Source: Chelydra serpentina
Taxonomy: Eukaryota; Chordata; Testudines; Chelydridae
Assembly: GCA_037349315.1 (NCBI GenBank)
Contig: JBAIAC010000027.1
Span: 20,252,501 to 20,316,500 of the forward strand
Length of the DNA: 64,000 bases
Reading direction: 5' to 3'
This document shows, piece after piece, positions 1 through 11,657 of the stretch; within the stretch, counting starts at the first letter, position 1, and every line of letters begins with the position of its first letter. The position numbers were made by a program, and so were the translations under genes. A model generated the notes under the pieces. That model did not search any database. It was not told the origin of the DNA and worked only from the letters and a program-made list of their open reading frames with translations.

Positions 1-1046
1 GCCTGTAACGCACCTTTGTGATTAAGAACTCTTAGAATCTGTCAATTACAGTGGGACACACCAAAAATAGAGGTTTCACATTTCAGTCCTTGGCCATCTC
101 CCCTCCCGGACGCTGGGGCCCTACCCACCAAAGGGCACCAACCCTGCATAAAAAACGAGGAAATGGAAACCCAAAACCTTCCTGCAGTGACAGTTACGAT
201 TGGGACAGGCCACGCCCCACCCGCTCCAAACCTGAGGAACAGGAAATAAAAAGTTACGGGGAAAGTCTCCTGCATTCCCTGCCGCTCTCCCATGGCCTAC
301 AACTGTCGAACGAACCCCAGAAGGGTTTCGCTTCTAACGCCAACAGGCACCAAAACACAATGTGTGCCCAACTCCATCAAACTCACATTCCTGTGCAACG
401 CCCTGACGGAGACGTCAGTATGACTTCACGAGTGTGTGACGGACAGCTGTGCCAATGCGGGAGTGTCTGCGGTCCCCCTTACAATGAAGGCCATGAGGAG
501 GGCACAGAGACAATGGGATTTCTTCTTAGGCAGAGGTCAGGTGATGTGATGGCCCCACTTCCTAATGTCATCCCTGTGCAGGTAGGTTTAGGGGGTTCAC
601 TGAAGGGTCACTGAACAGCACCTAACCCATGCTGGCTGCTCCTCAGACATGTCAGGAGACAGGGACATCCCCAGAGAGCTCAGGGCAATGACTTTTGCTC
701 ACTCCTCACCTGGATTTGAACCAGGGATTTGGAGGTGAAAGGCTCCCGAGTCCATTATCCGTCCTGGCTCACCTACTCCACTGGCTGCTCTCCATTCAAA
801 GGCAGGCTAGTTCAAACAAAACTAGCCAGCCACACAGAACAGAATGGGCTCTTCCCTCCCTTCCTCTGGTTGTTTCCGGGATCCACACTGGTCGTCACAG
901 ACAACAGGCTTTGGACGTTCTCCATCGATTTCTGGGAAGGCGTTTGGATGTCTCAGTTCAGAAGAATTTTGGGCCACCGTCAGCACGTCTCTGGAGTGAA
1001 ATCTGATCTTGCTTCCCCCAAAAGCCGTCCCTTCCCTGCATCGCCC
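1..1046. other. Upstream flank, no gene recognised
   Basis: No exon with convincing splice sites or family similarity was found. The open frames here are short and overlap on both strands. The last 100 bases match, with gaps, the 5' flank and leader of the CCL4-like gene at 46.3 kb, so the 3' end of this stretch is the promoter region of the first chemokine gene. Confidence 0.5.
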
Positions 1047-1053
1047 TGTACCG
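1047..1053 (+). promoter_or_regulatory. Degenerate TATA position of chemokine gene 1
   Basis: Aligning this leader with that of the CCL4-like gene puts TGTACCG here, where that gene has TATAAGA (46291-46297). Downstream leader sequence (CAGACGG, GGAGTCC, CTGCAGCTC) is shared by both. The box has therefore been lost or never existed in this copy. The assignment is by alignment to the paralog only. Confidence 0.4.
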
Positions 1054-1144
1054 AGAGAGGGGACAGGGTTCAGAGTCAGACGGAGAAGGGTTTCAGGGAG
1101 TCCTGCGCTGGCTCTGCTCCTGCAGCTCATCCCCAGCTGACAAC

Positions 1145-3638
1145 ATGAAGGTCTCTGTGGCTGCCCTCACCTTTGTCCTCTGCGCGGCCTACTGCTCCCA
1201 GGCCTCCATCAAAGAAGAGAGTGAGTCTCTGCGTTTCCTTTTGGGGGTGGAAGGAGAAAGGTCGTAGCTGTGAGGTGGCTTTTCCTGCCAGCTCCTCCCA
1301 GCCTTTGCACTCCCTTCCCACGTCAGATCCATAGCCATCAGCTTCTCGTTGGTCCGGGCAGGACGGGGGGGTCTCCATACTGCAGAGGGGAGAGCCCTGG
1401 GGGTGCAACCAGCAGCCCAGCAAGGTGCCAGGTATCTGAGTAGAACTTTCAAACTTGGGTGTGTTGCCCTGAGCACCAGGGATGAGAAAAGGATGGAGGG
1501 AATCAATGGAGGAGGAATAGCACTCCCTGCCTGTTCCCTTCCTCCTCCTCCCCCCATCCCAACATCCCACTGCTGGAGGTCTCCTCTCCCTGCCCTGTCC
1601 CAGTGCCCAAGGGTGTCGAGGCAGGCGGTGCTTGTCTTTACCTACTGTACGTTGGTTCCTTCCTTCTCTTTCAGAGAGCCCGCATTTCGCGTCTACCTGC
1701 TGCTTCAGCTACACATCCCGGCAGATCCCACGCAGCGTAGTGGTTGAGTATTTTGTCACCAGCAGCGTGTGCTCCCAGCCAGCTGTAGTGTAAGTACAGA
1801 CTTCCGAGCCTGAGAGAGAGGGAGATTTGTGTGTCTCCAGTTGCTGGCCTTGGAGATTTCTTAAGGCCCATTTGATGTAGCAATTCTCTGGCCTGTGCGA
1901 GGCTGGAGGTCAGAGGAGGTGATCAAAGTGGGCCTCGCTGGCATATTGCTCAGGTCCTCAGCAGCTGTAAATCAGAGAAGTTTAAGGGGTGACTTGATCA
2001 CCGTCTGTAAGTATTCACATGGGGAATGAATATTTAATCATGGGCTCTATAGTCTAGCAGAGATAGGTCTGACATGATCCAGTGGCTGGAAACTGAAGCC
2101 AGAGAAATTCAGGCTGGAAATAAGGTGTAAATGTGTAACCATGAGAGTAATTAACCACTGGAACAACTTGCCGAAATCCATGGTGGATTCTCCATCCATG
2201 ACCATTTTAAAATCAAGGATGGATGTTTTTTTAAAAGATCTGCTCTAGGAATGCTTTTAGGGAAGTTCTCTGCCCTGTGCTATACAGGAGATTCAACTAG
2301 ATGATCACAGTGGACCCTTCTGGCCTGGAATCTATAAGTTCTATTACTTCACTAGGAACTTCATCGCGTCTCGTTGCAGAGCATGGAACTTCCCCAGTGC
2401 AGGGCTAGAAGGAGGAACATCAGACATGCATTTATTGAAAACCGTGTATTCATGTCATATTACCAGGAAGTTTTCCCACAGAAAATTTCAATTTTCTGCT
2501 GGAAAATCATTCCGCTGGAACATTTCTGACCATCTGTAGCTGGGTGTGTCTTTCTTGACCATGGCTGGAAGAAGGTTTCTACCCAGGAAACAGAGGCATT
2601 CCTGTACCCTTTCCTCCCATCAGCCTGGCTCAACTGCTCCCCCTATAAGTGCCCAGGGAGCAAGGACCACAAACACTGACACACCTGTGCCCATGGCATC
2701 ATAGGGGGTCAGAATGGCATAAACCTATTAGATCACAGAGTAAGTCCTTGGCCCTACAAGAGAAGGACAGAGACCTTTAGAAGAGAAGAAGCAGCAGATA
2801 CTAAACTGATAAAACACTGGATGTTCTTAAGCCAGAAGCTGATGCACTCAGCACTACTTAGGTCCGTTCCATCTTGTTAAATACTTTCCAAAGCCAATAA
2901 TAATGGTTGTAGTAATTTTAAGATAACAGCCAAGAATTGCTCATGAGAAAGCCAGCAGGTTTTCCCAGGTTGAACTCATTTGGTTCTCTGGAAAATCAAA
3001 ATAAAACCATTTTGATAGTTACAAATGGAGTTTTTTCGGAATTTCCATTCCATGAAAAATGCTGACATTTCAACTTTTCGTTCTGATTTTGGATGAAAAC
3101 AAATGTTGGAATTTCGCATGGGCTGGAAATCCCCGGTTTCACTCAGTTCCTCACCCAGCTTTCCTTGCCCAGAGGGAGTTCCTGGGTGGGGCAGGTGAGG
3201 TTAATGAGGGAAACAAATGCAACCCCTCGACTCTGAGCCGAAAAACTGTTGAGATTCCACAGTGTTCCTGTCATGGGCTGTGAGGTGGGGTCAGGAAGTG
3301 AAGCTGAGGCAAAGAAGCTCTCAGGACAGATGGGCACCAATATGTGGGACCGGTAGCCAAAGGAGGCACTACAAAAGATTGGGGTGGGGGTCTCCGACAG
3401 AGAATCCTTCAAGGAGAGGGACCAAAATGGAGTAAATCTACTGGGATCTGCCAGTGGCTGGAATTAAGCAGGGGGCAGATTTGGGAGAAGGGGCATTTGG
3501 TTCTCTCCACACCCAAAGTTCCTCTCATTCTAACTCATCTGTTTCACACTCTGCAGATTTATCACGAGGAAAGGCCATGAAATATGCACCAACCCCAAAG
3601 ATGCCTGGGTTCAACAGTATATGAAAGACCTGAAATAG
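1145..3638 (+). CDS. CC chemokine, CCL3/CCL4-like (MIP-1 family), 3 exons
   Basis: A secreted CC chemokine of 90 residues. Coding exons are 1145-1220, 1675-1789 and 3557-3638, joined in phases 1 and 2 with donors GTGAGT and GTAAGT and acceptors TTTCAG and CTGCAG. The sum is 273 nt including the TAG stop. Residues 1-21 form a hydrophobic signal peptide (MKVSVAAL start). The adjacent cysteines are C34-C35, with C58 and C74 completing two disulfides. CCFSYTSRQIPRS and TSSVCSQPAVVFIT are MIP-1 hallmarks. Family knowledge: MIP-1 proteins act on CCR1/CCR5 on monocytes, T cells and NK cells. The 40s-loop basic cluster reads RKGH, weaker than the BBXB of the paralogs. The mature N-terminus before CC is acidic and longer than in its neighbours. 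It faces CCL5 tail to tail, 17 kb away. Assignment to CCL3 or CCL4 is uncertain because reptile MIP-1 genes duplicated independently. Confidence 0.94.
2030..2345 (+). repeat. Old CR1 LINE 3' end in intron 2 of gene 1
   Basis: The sequence matches the end of a CR1 reading frame and its 3' untranslated tail (GTAATTAACCACTGGAACAA, then AGATGATCACAGTGGACCCT). A second copy of the same subfamily lies at 16757-16905. It is diverged and 5' truncated. Confidence 0.7.
2838..2985 (-). repeat. hAT-like fragment duplicated from the 4.6-7 kb family
   Basis: About 120 bases (for example AACAGCCAAGAATTGCTCAT) repeat almost exactly at 5300-5416 inside the hAT-like transposase relic. The same segment therefore occurs in intron 2 of gene 1 and downstream of it. 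Flanking bases 2455-2530 and 2985-3125 are AT-rich and resemble other AAATTTC-rich stretches in the window. Confidence 0.6.
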
Positions 3639-3763
3639 AATATCTCCGGGGACGGACAGTGGTGAAAGCCGCTCTCCGTTCCCACTGGTGCACCCAGGCC
3701 AATCGCCGCTGACTGCCTCAGAGCACCGAACGATCGGCCATCTTTCAAATATCATTTACAACT

Positions 3764-3769
3764 ATTAAA
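3764..3769 (+). terminator. Polyadenylation signal of chemokine gene 1
   Basis: ATTAAA lies 126 bases after the TAG stop and is followed about 15-20 bases later by a CA-rich cleavage context. The 3' UTR would be about 150 bases. Confidence 0.7.
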
Positions 3770-3789
3770 GCAACGTTGCTTGCACAGAA

Positions 3790-4622
3790 ACCTGAGCCGA
3801 GTTGTGTTATTTACGGGCTGTTTTCTGGGGCAGGAGGAGTCAGGTGACCTGGCCCGTTCCCATCACACATGTGACTATTCAATTAATGAGACCCACTCTT
3901 GCACCGTCCAGTGATTTCCCTACACCCACCCTGAATTTCCCTAACACCCCCCAGTTTTGTGAACTAGTTACATGCCAATTTAGTGACACCCCCCCCCAGT
4001 AAATTCGAACCCCCCCCCCCATTTCAATTCCTGGGGAGGCCACTGGCGCCGTCCTAGCTCCCGGGAGCTCGTCCTTCCCTCACTCAAAGCTCAGGCTTCC
4101 CTCTGAGCAATGGAGCCAACCTGCCTCATGCTCCCCCTGCCCCCCACCTCTCCTTAGGCTGCGAGGGGGCTTCCAGCACAGGGGTGGGAGGCTCTGGGCA
4201 GCAGAGCACCAGAGGCCTGCCCCCGGGATGGGGATTCTCCAGGGTCAGTCTACAGCTGCCTTGTGCCCCTGGAGTGAACTTGGTGCGTCAGAGAATCCAT
4301 CCCAGAGACTTAAAGGCCAGGAAGGACCATTCTGATCATCTCGTCTGAATCGCCCAGGCCGGAGATCGTCATGCAGCAAACTCTGCGGTGGAGGGAGCGA
4401 CCCTTCCCTGCAACGCACCTCCCCAGCGCCACCTTCCCAGTGCCACCCTCCCCATCTGAAGCCGGCAGCGGTGTGCGGTAGAACCCAGAAGCCCCCCTCA
4501 CCCCCCACTGAAGCTGGGAGCAGCAGGGGAGCCCCAGCGCCCCACCCCTTTCAGGGCGCCCCCCGGGCTGAAGCTAGGAGCTGTGCCCCGTTGAAGCCCC
4601 GAGCTGCGGTGCTCACCACAGG
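3790..4622. other. Intergenic, no gene recognised
   Basis: C-rich low-complexity tracts (for example around 3990-4020) and GC-rich sequence without splice-competent exons. Open frames on the minus strand are short and proline- or glycine-rich, as expected from base composition. Confidence 0.5.
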
Positions 4623-7030
4623 CAGTGTTTTCCCCAGGAATTGAAAGTAGGGGGGGGTCTTTGAATATACAGGGAATAGGGGTGATGGCTGATGAGGGGT
4701 GAGACCATGAGGTCAAAGGTGGACTGTATTGCATGATAATAAAAACTGAAAAATGCTGCATGACCAAGAAGAAGTTGAAGTCAAATCTTCCTTTGTTCAC
4801 CATATGATATTCCATTCTGCGTTCAAATTCTCTATTCTGTCCAGATCACTTGGCAGCCCCCTTGCTGGTAGTGCCTCACTCCACTCAACTGTTGGTGTTT
4901 TATAGGACAGGGATCTGTAAAAGCTACATAGAGGTTGAGTAGAATCCAGAAGTTGCTGTTGTAGATTTGTGAGAATCAAGACAGTGTAGTTTTTCAGCTG
5001 GCTTAACAAAGACTTCTTGTCCGCTTCACTTAAGGAGTCAATATAAGTGCCTTAATTATTCAACTTCTGGACTGAAGTCTTTGCTTCTTCCAGTACATTT
5101 TCAATGGATATCTCTGATTGATCCTAGTGTAACTTCTATTGCTGGACAAAGATCTACTCCTGTTGTAGCAGATGCCTGGATGGCATTGTTTAATGACCCA
5201 AGTGGTTTCGACAGTAGATTTACAAGAGAGAGAATGGCAATAATCTTCCCTGAACTTAGTAGCAAAAGTAGTCCACCAGCCTCACTACGTTTAGATCTGT
5301 CCTGTCTTGTTAGATCCTTTGCAATGCCAATAATAACGGTTGCAGGAATTTTAAAACAACAGCCAAGAATTGCTCATGAGAAAGCCAGCGGGTTTTCCCA
5401 GGTTGGTCTCATTTGAACGTCAGTCCCAGTGTATCTTCTATTTTTTCCAAGATGTTCAGTCCTTTTGAAATCTTGCTGGGGGGAAAGAGCATAATGAAGA
5501 CATTCCATGTATGGCTTTTTTAATGTCTTCTGAAGATTCTGCAGCTCATACTAGCGCTAGCTGGAGTAGATGGCCTCTGCAGTGAGTATAGGAGAGGTTA
5601 GAGTTAGGCCTTGGCTACACTTGCAGCTGTACAGCGCTGTGAGTTAAACCCGTGTTCGTACAGCTGAGTAGGGAAAGCGCTGCAGCCTGTCCACACTGGC
5701 AGCCGCCAGCGCAGTAACTACCACTGACGTGGCTACATTTGCGGCACTTGCAGCTGTATTGGGAGCGGTGCATTATGGGCATTCAGGTAGCTGCAACGTG
5801 CTTTTCAAATCGGGGGGGGTGAGGGGGACTTTGACAGGGAGCGTTTTTGGAAAAAGAGTGGGTTTTTGGAATAGCCACAGAGTGTCAGCTCATTATTTCC
5901 ACACCTCCACATCCCCTGCCTCTCTCTCAATCACTGAAAGCAAACAGCAGGGGCTTTGTTTGTTTTTAAAGAGCAGATAAAAGAGAGGAAACGGAGCCTT
6001 CCCCCTCCCCCCCCCCACGCGTCTCTGTCCAAGGCAACTTTGCTGCCGGCATTCCTAACGGAGCCCCCCCACCCCCCCGCCTGCAAACAGTAGCTGTGTT
6101 TGGTTTTTTGTAAAGCACCTCAAGAAGGGAGCTCTGAACTCCAACCCGGAAGTGCTGTTTCAAAACATAGCAGCTTCCGGAGATCAGTAACTGCGTTGTT
6201 CCTCGGCTACACTGAAAGACCAACGTTCCACCCACTTCGCAACAGTGGTTATTCCTCTCGGGGAGGTGGAGTACATGCAGCGCTGTATCTGAGGAGATAC
6301 AGCGTTGCACGTGCCTTGCAAGTGTAGCCAGTTAATGAGTTACAGCGCTGCCGGCAGTTTTATTGCGCTGTAACTCGTAAGTGTAGCCAAGGCCTTACAC
6401 TTTTCTCTGAGCAAAGCTTGTACTCCACTATGTCTTCCAGAGAAGTTTGCAGTTCCATCAAATGCACAAGCAGCCATCTGTTTGGGGTTCAATTTACAAG
6501 CATTTAACTCTTCTAAGATGTGTCTTCTATAACCTGAACATCAAGAAATGCATCTCCTGGCCTACCGCGGACATCAAGATAACATACGCAATGACTTCAT
6601 ACTTGACACCCATTTGCATTGGTGCATTCATCAGCCATGTAGGCACATTTTCTGAATGTGCTGAGTTCTTCACTTTTTCAATTGCTGAGTCTTTCACTGT
6701 TGCACCACATGTTCTAACCAGTCAGTCCAACTTCCGGATTAACAAGTGACAATGCACTTAACATTGGCCTCCAGTTTGTAGTGTGTGGTATCTCTTGCTT
6801 AAATAGAAAGTATGATTCAACAGCCATGTTTGTTTGCATAAACTGTGTTGTCTCTCCACCATTCTTAACAGCCTCATTAAGTACTTCTAAAATTGGCTTT
6901 GACAGTGACTGGCTTATAAGGCTTTCTGCATGTTGATGCCGTTCAGAGACTTGGTGTTTTGCAGCCATTTCACATAAGTTGTCAGCATTGGTTTGCTGAT
7001 CAGTATGGCAAACCAAGCTCCTCCACTTTT
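4623..7030 (-). mobile_element. Decayed hAT-like DNA transposon with transposase remnants
   Basis: On the minus strand, several broken frames read as parts of a hAT-type (DUF4371/ZMYM-like) transposase. One near 6430-6500 reads ACAFDGTANFSGRHSGVQAL and one near 6790 reads ESYFLFKQEIPHTTNW. The plus-strand left end starts CAGTGTTTTCCCC, a plausible hAT terminus. Stops and frameshifts make it non-functional. It is interrupted at 5607-6394 by a second element. The right end is lost where CR1 sequence begins. Confidence 0.6.
5607..6394. mobile_element. PIF/Harbinger-like element with TTA target duplication
   Basis: The ends are inverted repeats: GGCCTTGGCTACACTTGC at the left, and GTAAGTGTAGCCAAGGCC at the right. 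Both flanks are TTA (5604-5606 and 6395-6397), the typical PIF/Harbinger target duplication. The 788-bp interior holds no transposase. It sits inside the hAT-like relic and splits its reading frame, so it is the younger insertion. Confidence 0.75.
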
Positions 7031-7032
7031 AC

Positions 7033-7510
7033 TATATAAATCCATGGTATGCTCACATCTTGAATACTGCGTGCAGTTCTGGTCACCCCATCTCTAAAAA
7101 GATATATTAGAGTTGGAAAAGAGAAGGGCAAAAAAAATGATTAGGGGTATGGAACAGCTTCCGTATGTGGAGAGATTAATAAGACTGGGACTTTTCAGCT
7201 TGGAAAGGACTAGGAGGGGATATGATAGAGGTCTATACAATCTTGACTGATGTGGAGAAAGTGAATACAGAAATGTTATTGACTCCTTCACATAATACAA
7301 GAACGAGGGGTCACCCAATGAAATTACTAGGCAGCAGGTTTAAAACAAACAAAAGGAAGTGTTTCTTCATACAACGCACAGTTAACCTGTGGAAGTCCTT
7401 GCCAGACAATGTTGTGAAGGCCAAAACTGTAACAGGGTTCAAAAAAGCACTAGATAAGTTCAAGGAGGACAGGTCCATCAGCGGCTATAAGCAGGATGGG
7501 CAGGGATGCT
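7033..7510 (+). mobile_element. CR1 LINE fragment (RT C-terminal part and 3' region)
   Basis: The plus strand reads a CR1 reverse-transcriptase tail: EYCVQFW-type residues, then [23 protein letters not shown] and [10 protein letters not shown], ending near [18 protein letters not shown]. It shares this subfamily with 41862-42830 and 24243-24534. It is 5' truncated and frameshifted. Confidence 0.85.
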
Positions 7511-7690
7511 GCCACCTGCCACTGTGACCTCTGTGAATTGGTCTCTTGAGGTTCCCCACCAGCTCTCAGTGATGTCAGCTCTCAGTGGAGGACCCTCCCT
7601 GCTAGTGCAGGCTGGGCCATCGCTTCCACAGAAACACTGTCCCACAGCAGATCTAAGCACTTAGACCTGATTATCAGAGATTTCAGTGCT
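7511..7690. other. Spacer between two LINEs
   Basis: No recognisable gene or complete repeat. It contains a short local duplication of AGCTCTCAGTG. Confidence 0.4.
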
Positions 7691-9105
7691 AGTGGTCACT
7701 TAACAAGCCAAAAAACTATCGTGGAACTGCGGATATGATCTTCACAGCACGGCAGCTGCAAGAAAAGTGTCAGGAGCAAAACCGACCACTGTACATGGCT
7801 TTTATTGATCTAACTAAAGCCTTTGATTCAGTGAATCGCTGTGCCCTCTGGACTGTACTTTCTAAGATTGATGCATTTATCAGGACATCCAATGTCCTAA
7901 AATTGCTTCATGATAACAGTGACAGTTCTGAGCAGCACTGGCTCCCTGACCGAACCTTTCAAAGTATAAACAGGAGTCAAACAGGGCTGTACCATCGCTC
8001 AACCATGTTTGCGGTTTTTATCGCCGTCATTCTTTACCTAATTGCTGGGAAGTTTACAGCTGGCGTTGAAATCATTTACAGAATGGACAGAAAGCTGTTC
8101 AGGCTTAGCAGGCTGAAAGCCAAGAGTAAGATTTCCACAACATCTCTTGTGGAACTTCAGTATGCCGATGACAACGCAATCTTTGCCCACTCTGAGCAAG
8201 ATCTTGAACGTGTTTGCCGATGCTTACGCATGTCTTGGTTTCACTCTTAATATCAAGAAGACTAAAGTGCTCTATCAGCCCTCTCCAAATGAGGTATTAC
8301 ATGCCCCATCTATCAAAATCAACAGAGTGGCAGTGGAGACTGTCGATCATTTCCTCTACCTTGGAAGTCAGCTTTCATCCAAGGCAGATATTGATGCAGA
8401 AATTCAACATCACCTGAGCCGTGCCAGTGTCGCTTTTCCTCGTTTATGGCTGTGACGAACTAGGACTGTAGTTAAGGTTTCCCTGAGTACTGTGTGGGTG
8501 CCTCAGTTTCCCCTATGCGGTGCTTGAGTATCTAGGTGGTGGGACAACGGTGCATGATTGTTACAAAGCCCTAGAAGGCAGAGGCCTGGACACAGAGAAT
8601 GGCTCTGTCTCCTGGCAACAGATGGCCCGGCCCCTTCCCCGGCAAAGGTGAGAGCTGAAGGGGTGAGAACAAAGGGATCAGGTGACCTCCTGGCCCGGGA
8701 AGGAGACAAAGGCGGAGGAGGGGCTGGAGAGTGGGGAGTTGGAAGCTGGCCGGAGAAGAGGGGAGAGAGGCAGACAGGGTCTGGCCTCCCTGCCCCGGTT
8801 GGAGCTGTGGGGCGAAATGCAGGGAGCCCCCAGGCTGGGGTCTAAGCTCCCTGCCCCCCGGAAGGGCCCGACTGAGGGGTCCTGGATGTACTGACAAGCT
8901 CTGGTTGGACTGTGTTCCTGGCATCTCTAATAAACCTTCTGTTCTACTGGCTGGCTGAGACTCCCAGTGAATCCGGGGAAGAGGGGTGCAGGGCCGGACT
9001 CCCCTATACTCCGTGACAATGGCGCAGGGGTTTTGAAGATCACGACAGTCTAACAGACACCACGCTTCTTGTTTATCAAGCCGTTATTCTCCCAACACTG
9101 TTAAC
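7690..9105 (+). mobile_element. Non-CR1 LINE fragment (reverse transcriptase), split by a solo LTR
   Basis: The frame from 7735 reads FTARQLQEKCQEQN, then IDLTKAFDSVN (RT palm) and LQYADDNAIFAHSEQDLE with the catalytic ADD box, so this is a non-LTR reverse transcriptase. The clade is not CR1. I cannot place it firmly (RTE, Vingi or L2 relatives are possible). The frame shifts near 8240. The coding sense stops at 8450 and resumes at 9024 (DSLTDTTLLVYQAVILPTLL), because an LTR is inserted between. Confidence 0.7.
8451..9018 (+). mobile_element. Solo LTR with 5-bp target duplication ATGGC
   Basis: The 568-bp unit starts TGTGACGAAC and ends CTCCGTGACA, with retroviral TG...CA ends. It has AATAAA at about 8929 followed by a U5-like tail. 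ATGGC is duplicated at 8446-8450 and 9019-9023, and removing the LTR rejoins the LINE reading frame. A partial copy of the same LTR lies at 10905-11141. Confidence 0.9.
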
Positions 9106-11657
9106 CTCGAGGTGGGGGCAGATCAAAGGAATCTGGGGGGAAGGGGAGATTATGTGGGGTTGTAATGATCTGCTTAATCTGTTGGGGGCAGGAGATTTAC
9201 ACAAACTGGGACTTGTACTGGACTTAGCCAATTGGGTGTGTTTACTGGGACAGACACAGGATGGTCAGGGCTATACCATTCCTATGGGGAAAGCCACTGG
9301 GACCATTAAAACGGCACATGCCCTCCCACCACCCCCAGCAGGGTGGGAACACATCCCTGTGTGGGCTAAGGATAACCTGGTAGGGGCAGCATGGAGGTAC
9401 TGCTAGAGGGAGGGGACCCTCCCCCACAGAAACAGTATCCTATTCCTCGGGAGGCATTGGCAGAGGTGGGGGCAACTATAGGGGAATTGGAACAGAGGGG
9501 ACTGATTAGAGCGGTTGCATCCCCTTGTAACGCTGCCGTGTGGCCAGTGAGAAAGCCAGATGGTACCTGGCGCCTCACTGTGGATTACAGGTCACTAAAC
9601 GCCCTGGTCAATTCACCAGCCTCAGTAGTGACAGTGTACCCTTAAATGCCAGCCTGTATTGGACCTCGATTCCGAATTGTCACGGTTTTGGACATAGCCA
9701 ACGGGTTTTGGTCTCTGCCACTCGCTACCTCGTGTCTGTATAAAACTGCATTCACATGGGCGGGCAGACAATTCTGCTGGACAGTCCTACCCCAGGGAGA
9801 TCAGGACTTCCTTGCAATTTTTCACAGATACATGAGAGGGGGTGAATGCAGCAAGATGCATACAATATGAAGACGACCTGTTGCTAATGTCAGAGACAGA
9901 GGAGGAAGACAGGGAGCTAAGCGAGCAGGTCCTGCAAGCTTTGGCAAGAGCAGGGTTGAAGGTCAATGGGAAAAAGGCTCAGATGGGACAGACAGGAGTG
10001 ACCTGCTTAGGCATGGACGTGTCCCAGATGGGAAGGGAAATCAATGAGGGACGGGTGCAACTGATCCCGTCCCTGCCGCTGCCTACGGATGTTAAAAGCT
10101 TGCAAAGTTTTCTGGGTCTAACCGGCTTTTGCAGGGATTTCGTGGCCAATGATGCAGAAATAGCCCCGCCTCTATTGGACCTACCCGAGCCTCAACTTGG
10201 GAGTGGTCAGAAGAGTGTCCTGAGGCAGTGAGGGTACTAAAGGGAAACCTGGCCAGTGTTGGCCTCCCCGGATGGGGAGAAACCCTTTTATCTGTACCCT
10301 TTGGTATCTGACATGACCATTGGGTGTGCGTTAACACAGGAGTATGGAGCAAAGGACCCACCTGCGGCCTTTGCCTCTCGACTTCGGAGTGGTGTGGAGC
10401 TGAAGTATGGATGGTGTGACAAGGTGCTGGGGGGTAGGGAAAGTCAAATAACTCACGGGAATGCAGAAAGTAGTAGTCCGGTCCCGTCATGACCCCCTGC
10501 GGCTGTTAAACATGCAACCTATCTTACAGGGACGAGTGAGTGGGCACCGTATTGCCACATGGTTGCTGGCCCTACAGGCAGAAAACATTAAAGCAGGAGT
10601 GTTAAAGGAACCCATCGTCTGGGTAGCCAGATTACATCTGGCTGGCACCCTGCACCAATGTGAAGCCAGCCCAGGTAAAACCCAACATCAGGTGTTTCAG
10701 GCGGCGAACCCTGTGACGGAGGAGCGAGCGAGATGGATTTGACCTGGGAGGCTTGCGGGGGAGGTTCACTGGGATCTGCTGCATTGGGAATGCGAGACTT
10801 TACCTGAGGCTGTAACATGAGCCCGGAGGGGGGTTGGGAGGTGACACCTTTGGCTGGGAGAATGGACAGAGGCTAGAGGAGGGGAAGAGCCTGCTGGAGG
10901 GTTTGTCTGGTTGGTTTCAGTTGGGAGCTGTGGGGTGAAATGCAGGGAGCCCCAAGGCTGGGGTCTAAGCTCCCTGCCCCCCAGAAGGGCCCGACTGAGG
11001 GGTCCTGTTTGTACTGACTAGCTCTGTTTGGACTGTGTTCCTGGCGTCCCTAATAAACCTTCTGTTCTGCTGGCTGGCTGAGAATCACACTGAATCCTGG
11101 AAAAAGGGGTGCAGGGCCTGACTCCCCCACACTCCGTGACAAACCCCAATCAGGTAAAGGAGGGGACGCTGGTGTGGTTTCTGGATGGAAGTTGTAGGTA
11201 TCAGGGGGACGGAAAATTGCAGGCTCAGCTGTTGTGGGAATGAAAGGAAATGAGACAGCACCATCCGTTTCTCTCTAGAAGCAAGGTCAGCTCAGGAGGC
11301 AGGACTGGCAGCCTTGCTACCAGCTTTAAATGAAGTGGATCCCGACGCTGAGCCAGAATGTTGGGTGGTGGATTCGGATTATGGATTTCGTGGGGCCACG
11401 TTAATGCTGAGCTGGTGGGCGGATAATCAATTCAGGGCAACCGATGGCTCCACAATCAGGCATGCTACCTGGTGGAAGCGGGTGGAGGGGCTCAGTCACT
11501 GTTTTACACGGGTCAATGTGGGAAAGGCACACGACAGAACAGGACCCCTAAGCAAAGGAAATAATCTGGCCGATGCGGAGGCCAAGTGGGCTGCCGCAGA
11601 GGCACCTCCATGGCCCTGGGAGCCAGAAGAGAGTGTGCCTGTAGCAGTGGGTACCTT
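9106..11657 (+). pseudogene. Endogenous retrovirus pol remnant (protease end, RT, RNase H)
   Basis: Broken pol of an LTR retroelement or endogenous retrovirus. A protease-like C-terminus lies around 9150-9400. RT follows in at least three frames (9391-9645, 9646-9870, 9842-10231) with KPDGTWRLTVDYRSLN, TVLDIANGFWSLPL and the YEDD catalytic box near 9865. A connection region spans 10256-10742. RNase H-like sequence with a DGS motif near 11190 and a GNNLADAEAK end near 11560 closes it. Stops and frameshifts occur at about 9643, 9868, 10229 and 10491, and a partial LTR interrupts it at 10905-11141. No gag, integrase or env was seen. The 51-bp minisatellite begins immediately after the RNase H part. 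It cannot make a functional product. Confidence 0.8.
10905..11141 (+). mobile_element. Partial LTR of the 8.5-kb family
   Basis: About 240 bases match the 3' half of the LTR at 8451-9018, including AATAAACCTTCTGTT and the GTGACA end. The 5' half is missing or too diverged to see. It lies within the retroviral pol remnant. Confidence 0.75.

Noticed and set aside
51..614. 187-codon plus-strand frame at the window start
   Set aside because: No recognisable domain, overlapping minus-strand frames and no splice or promoter support.
9106..11657. Functional retroviral pol
   Set aside because: Several stops, frameshifts and an LTR insertion. It is annotated as a broken remnant only.
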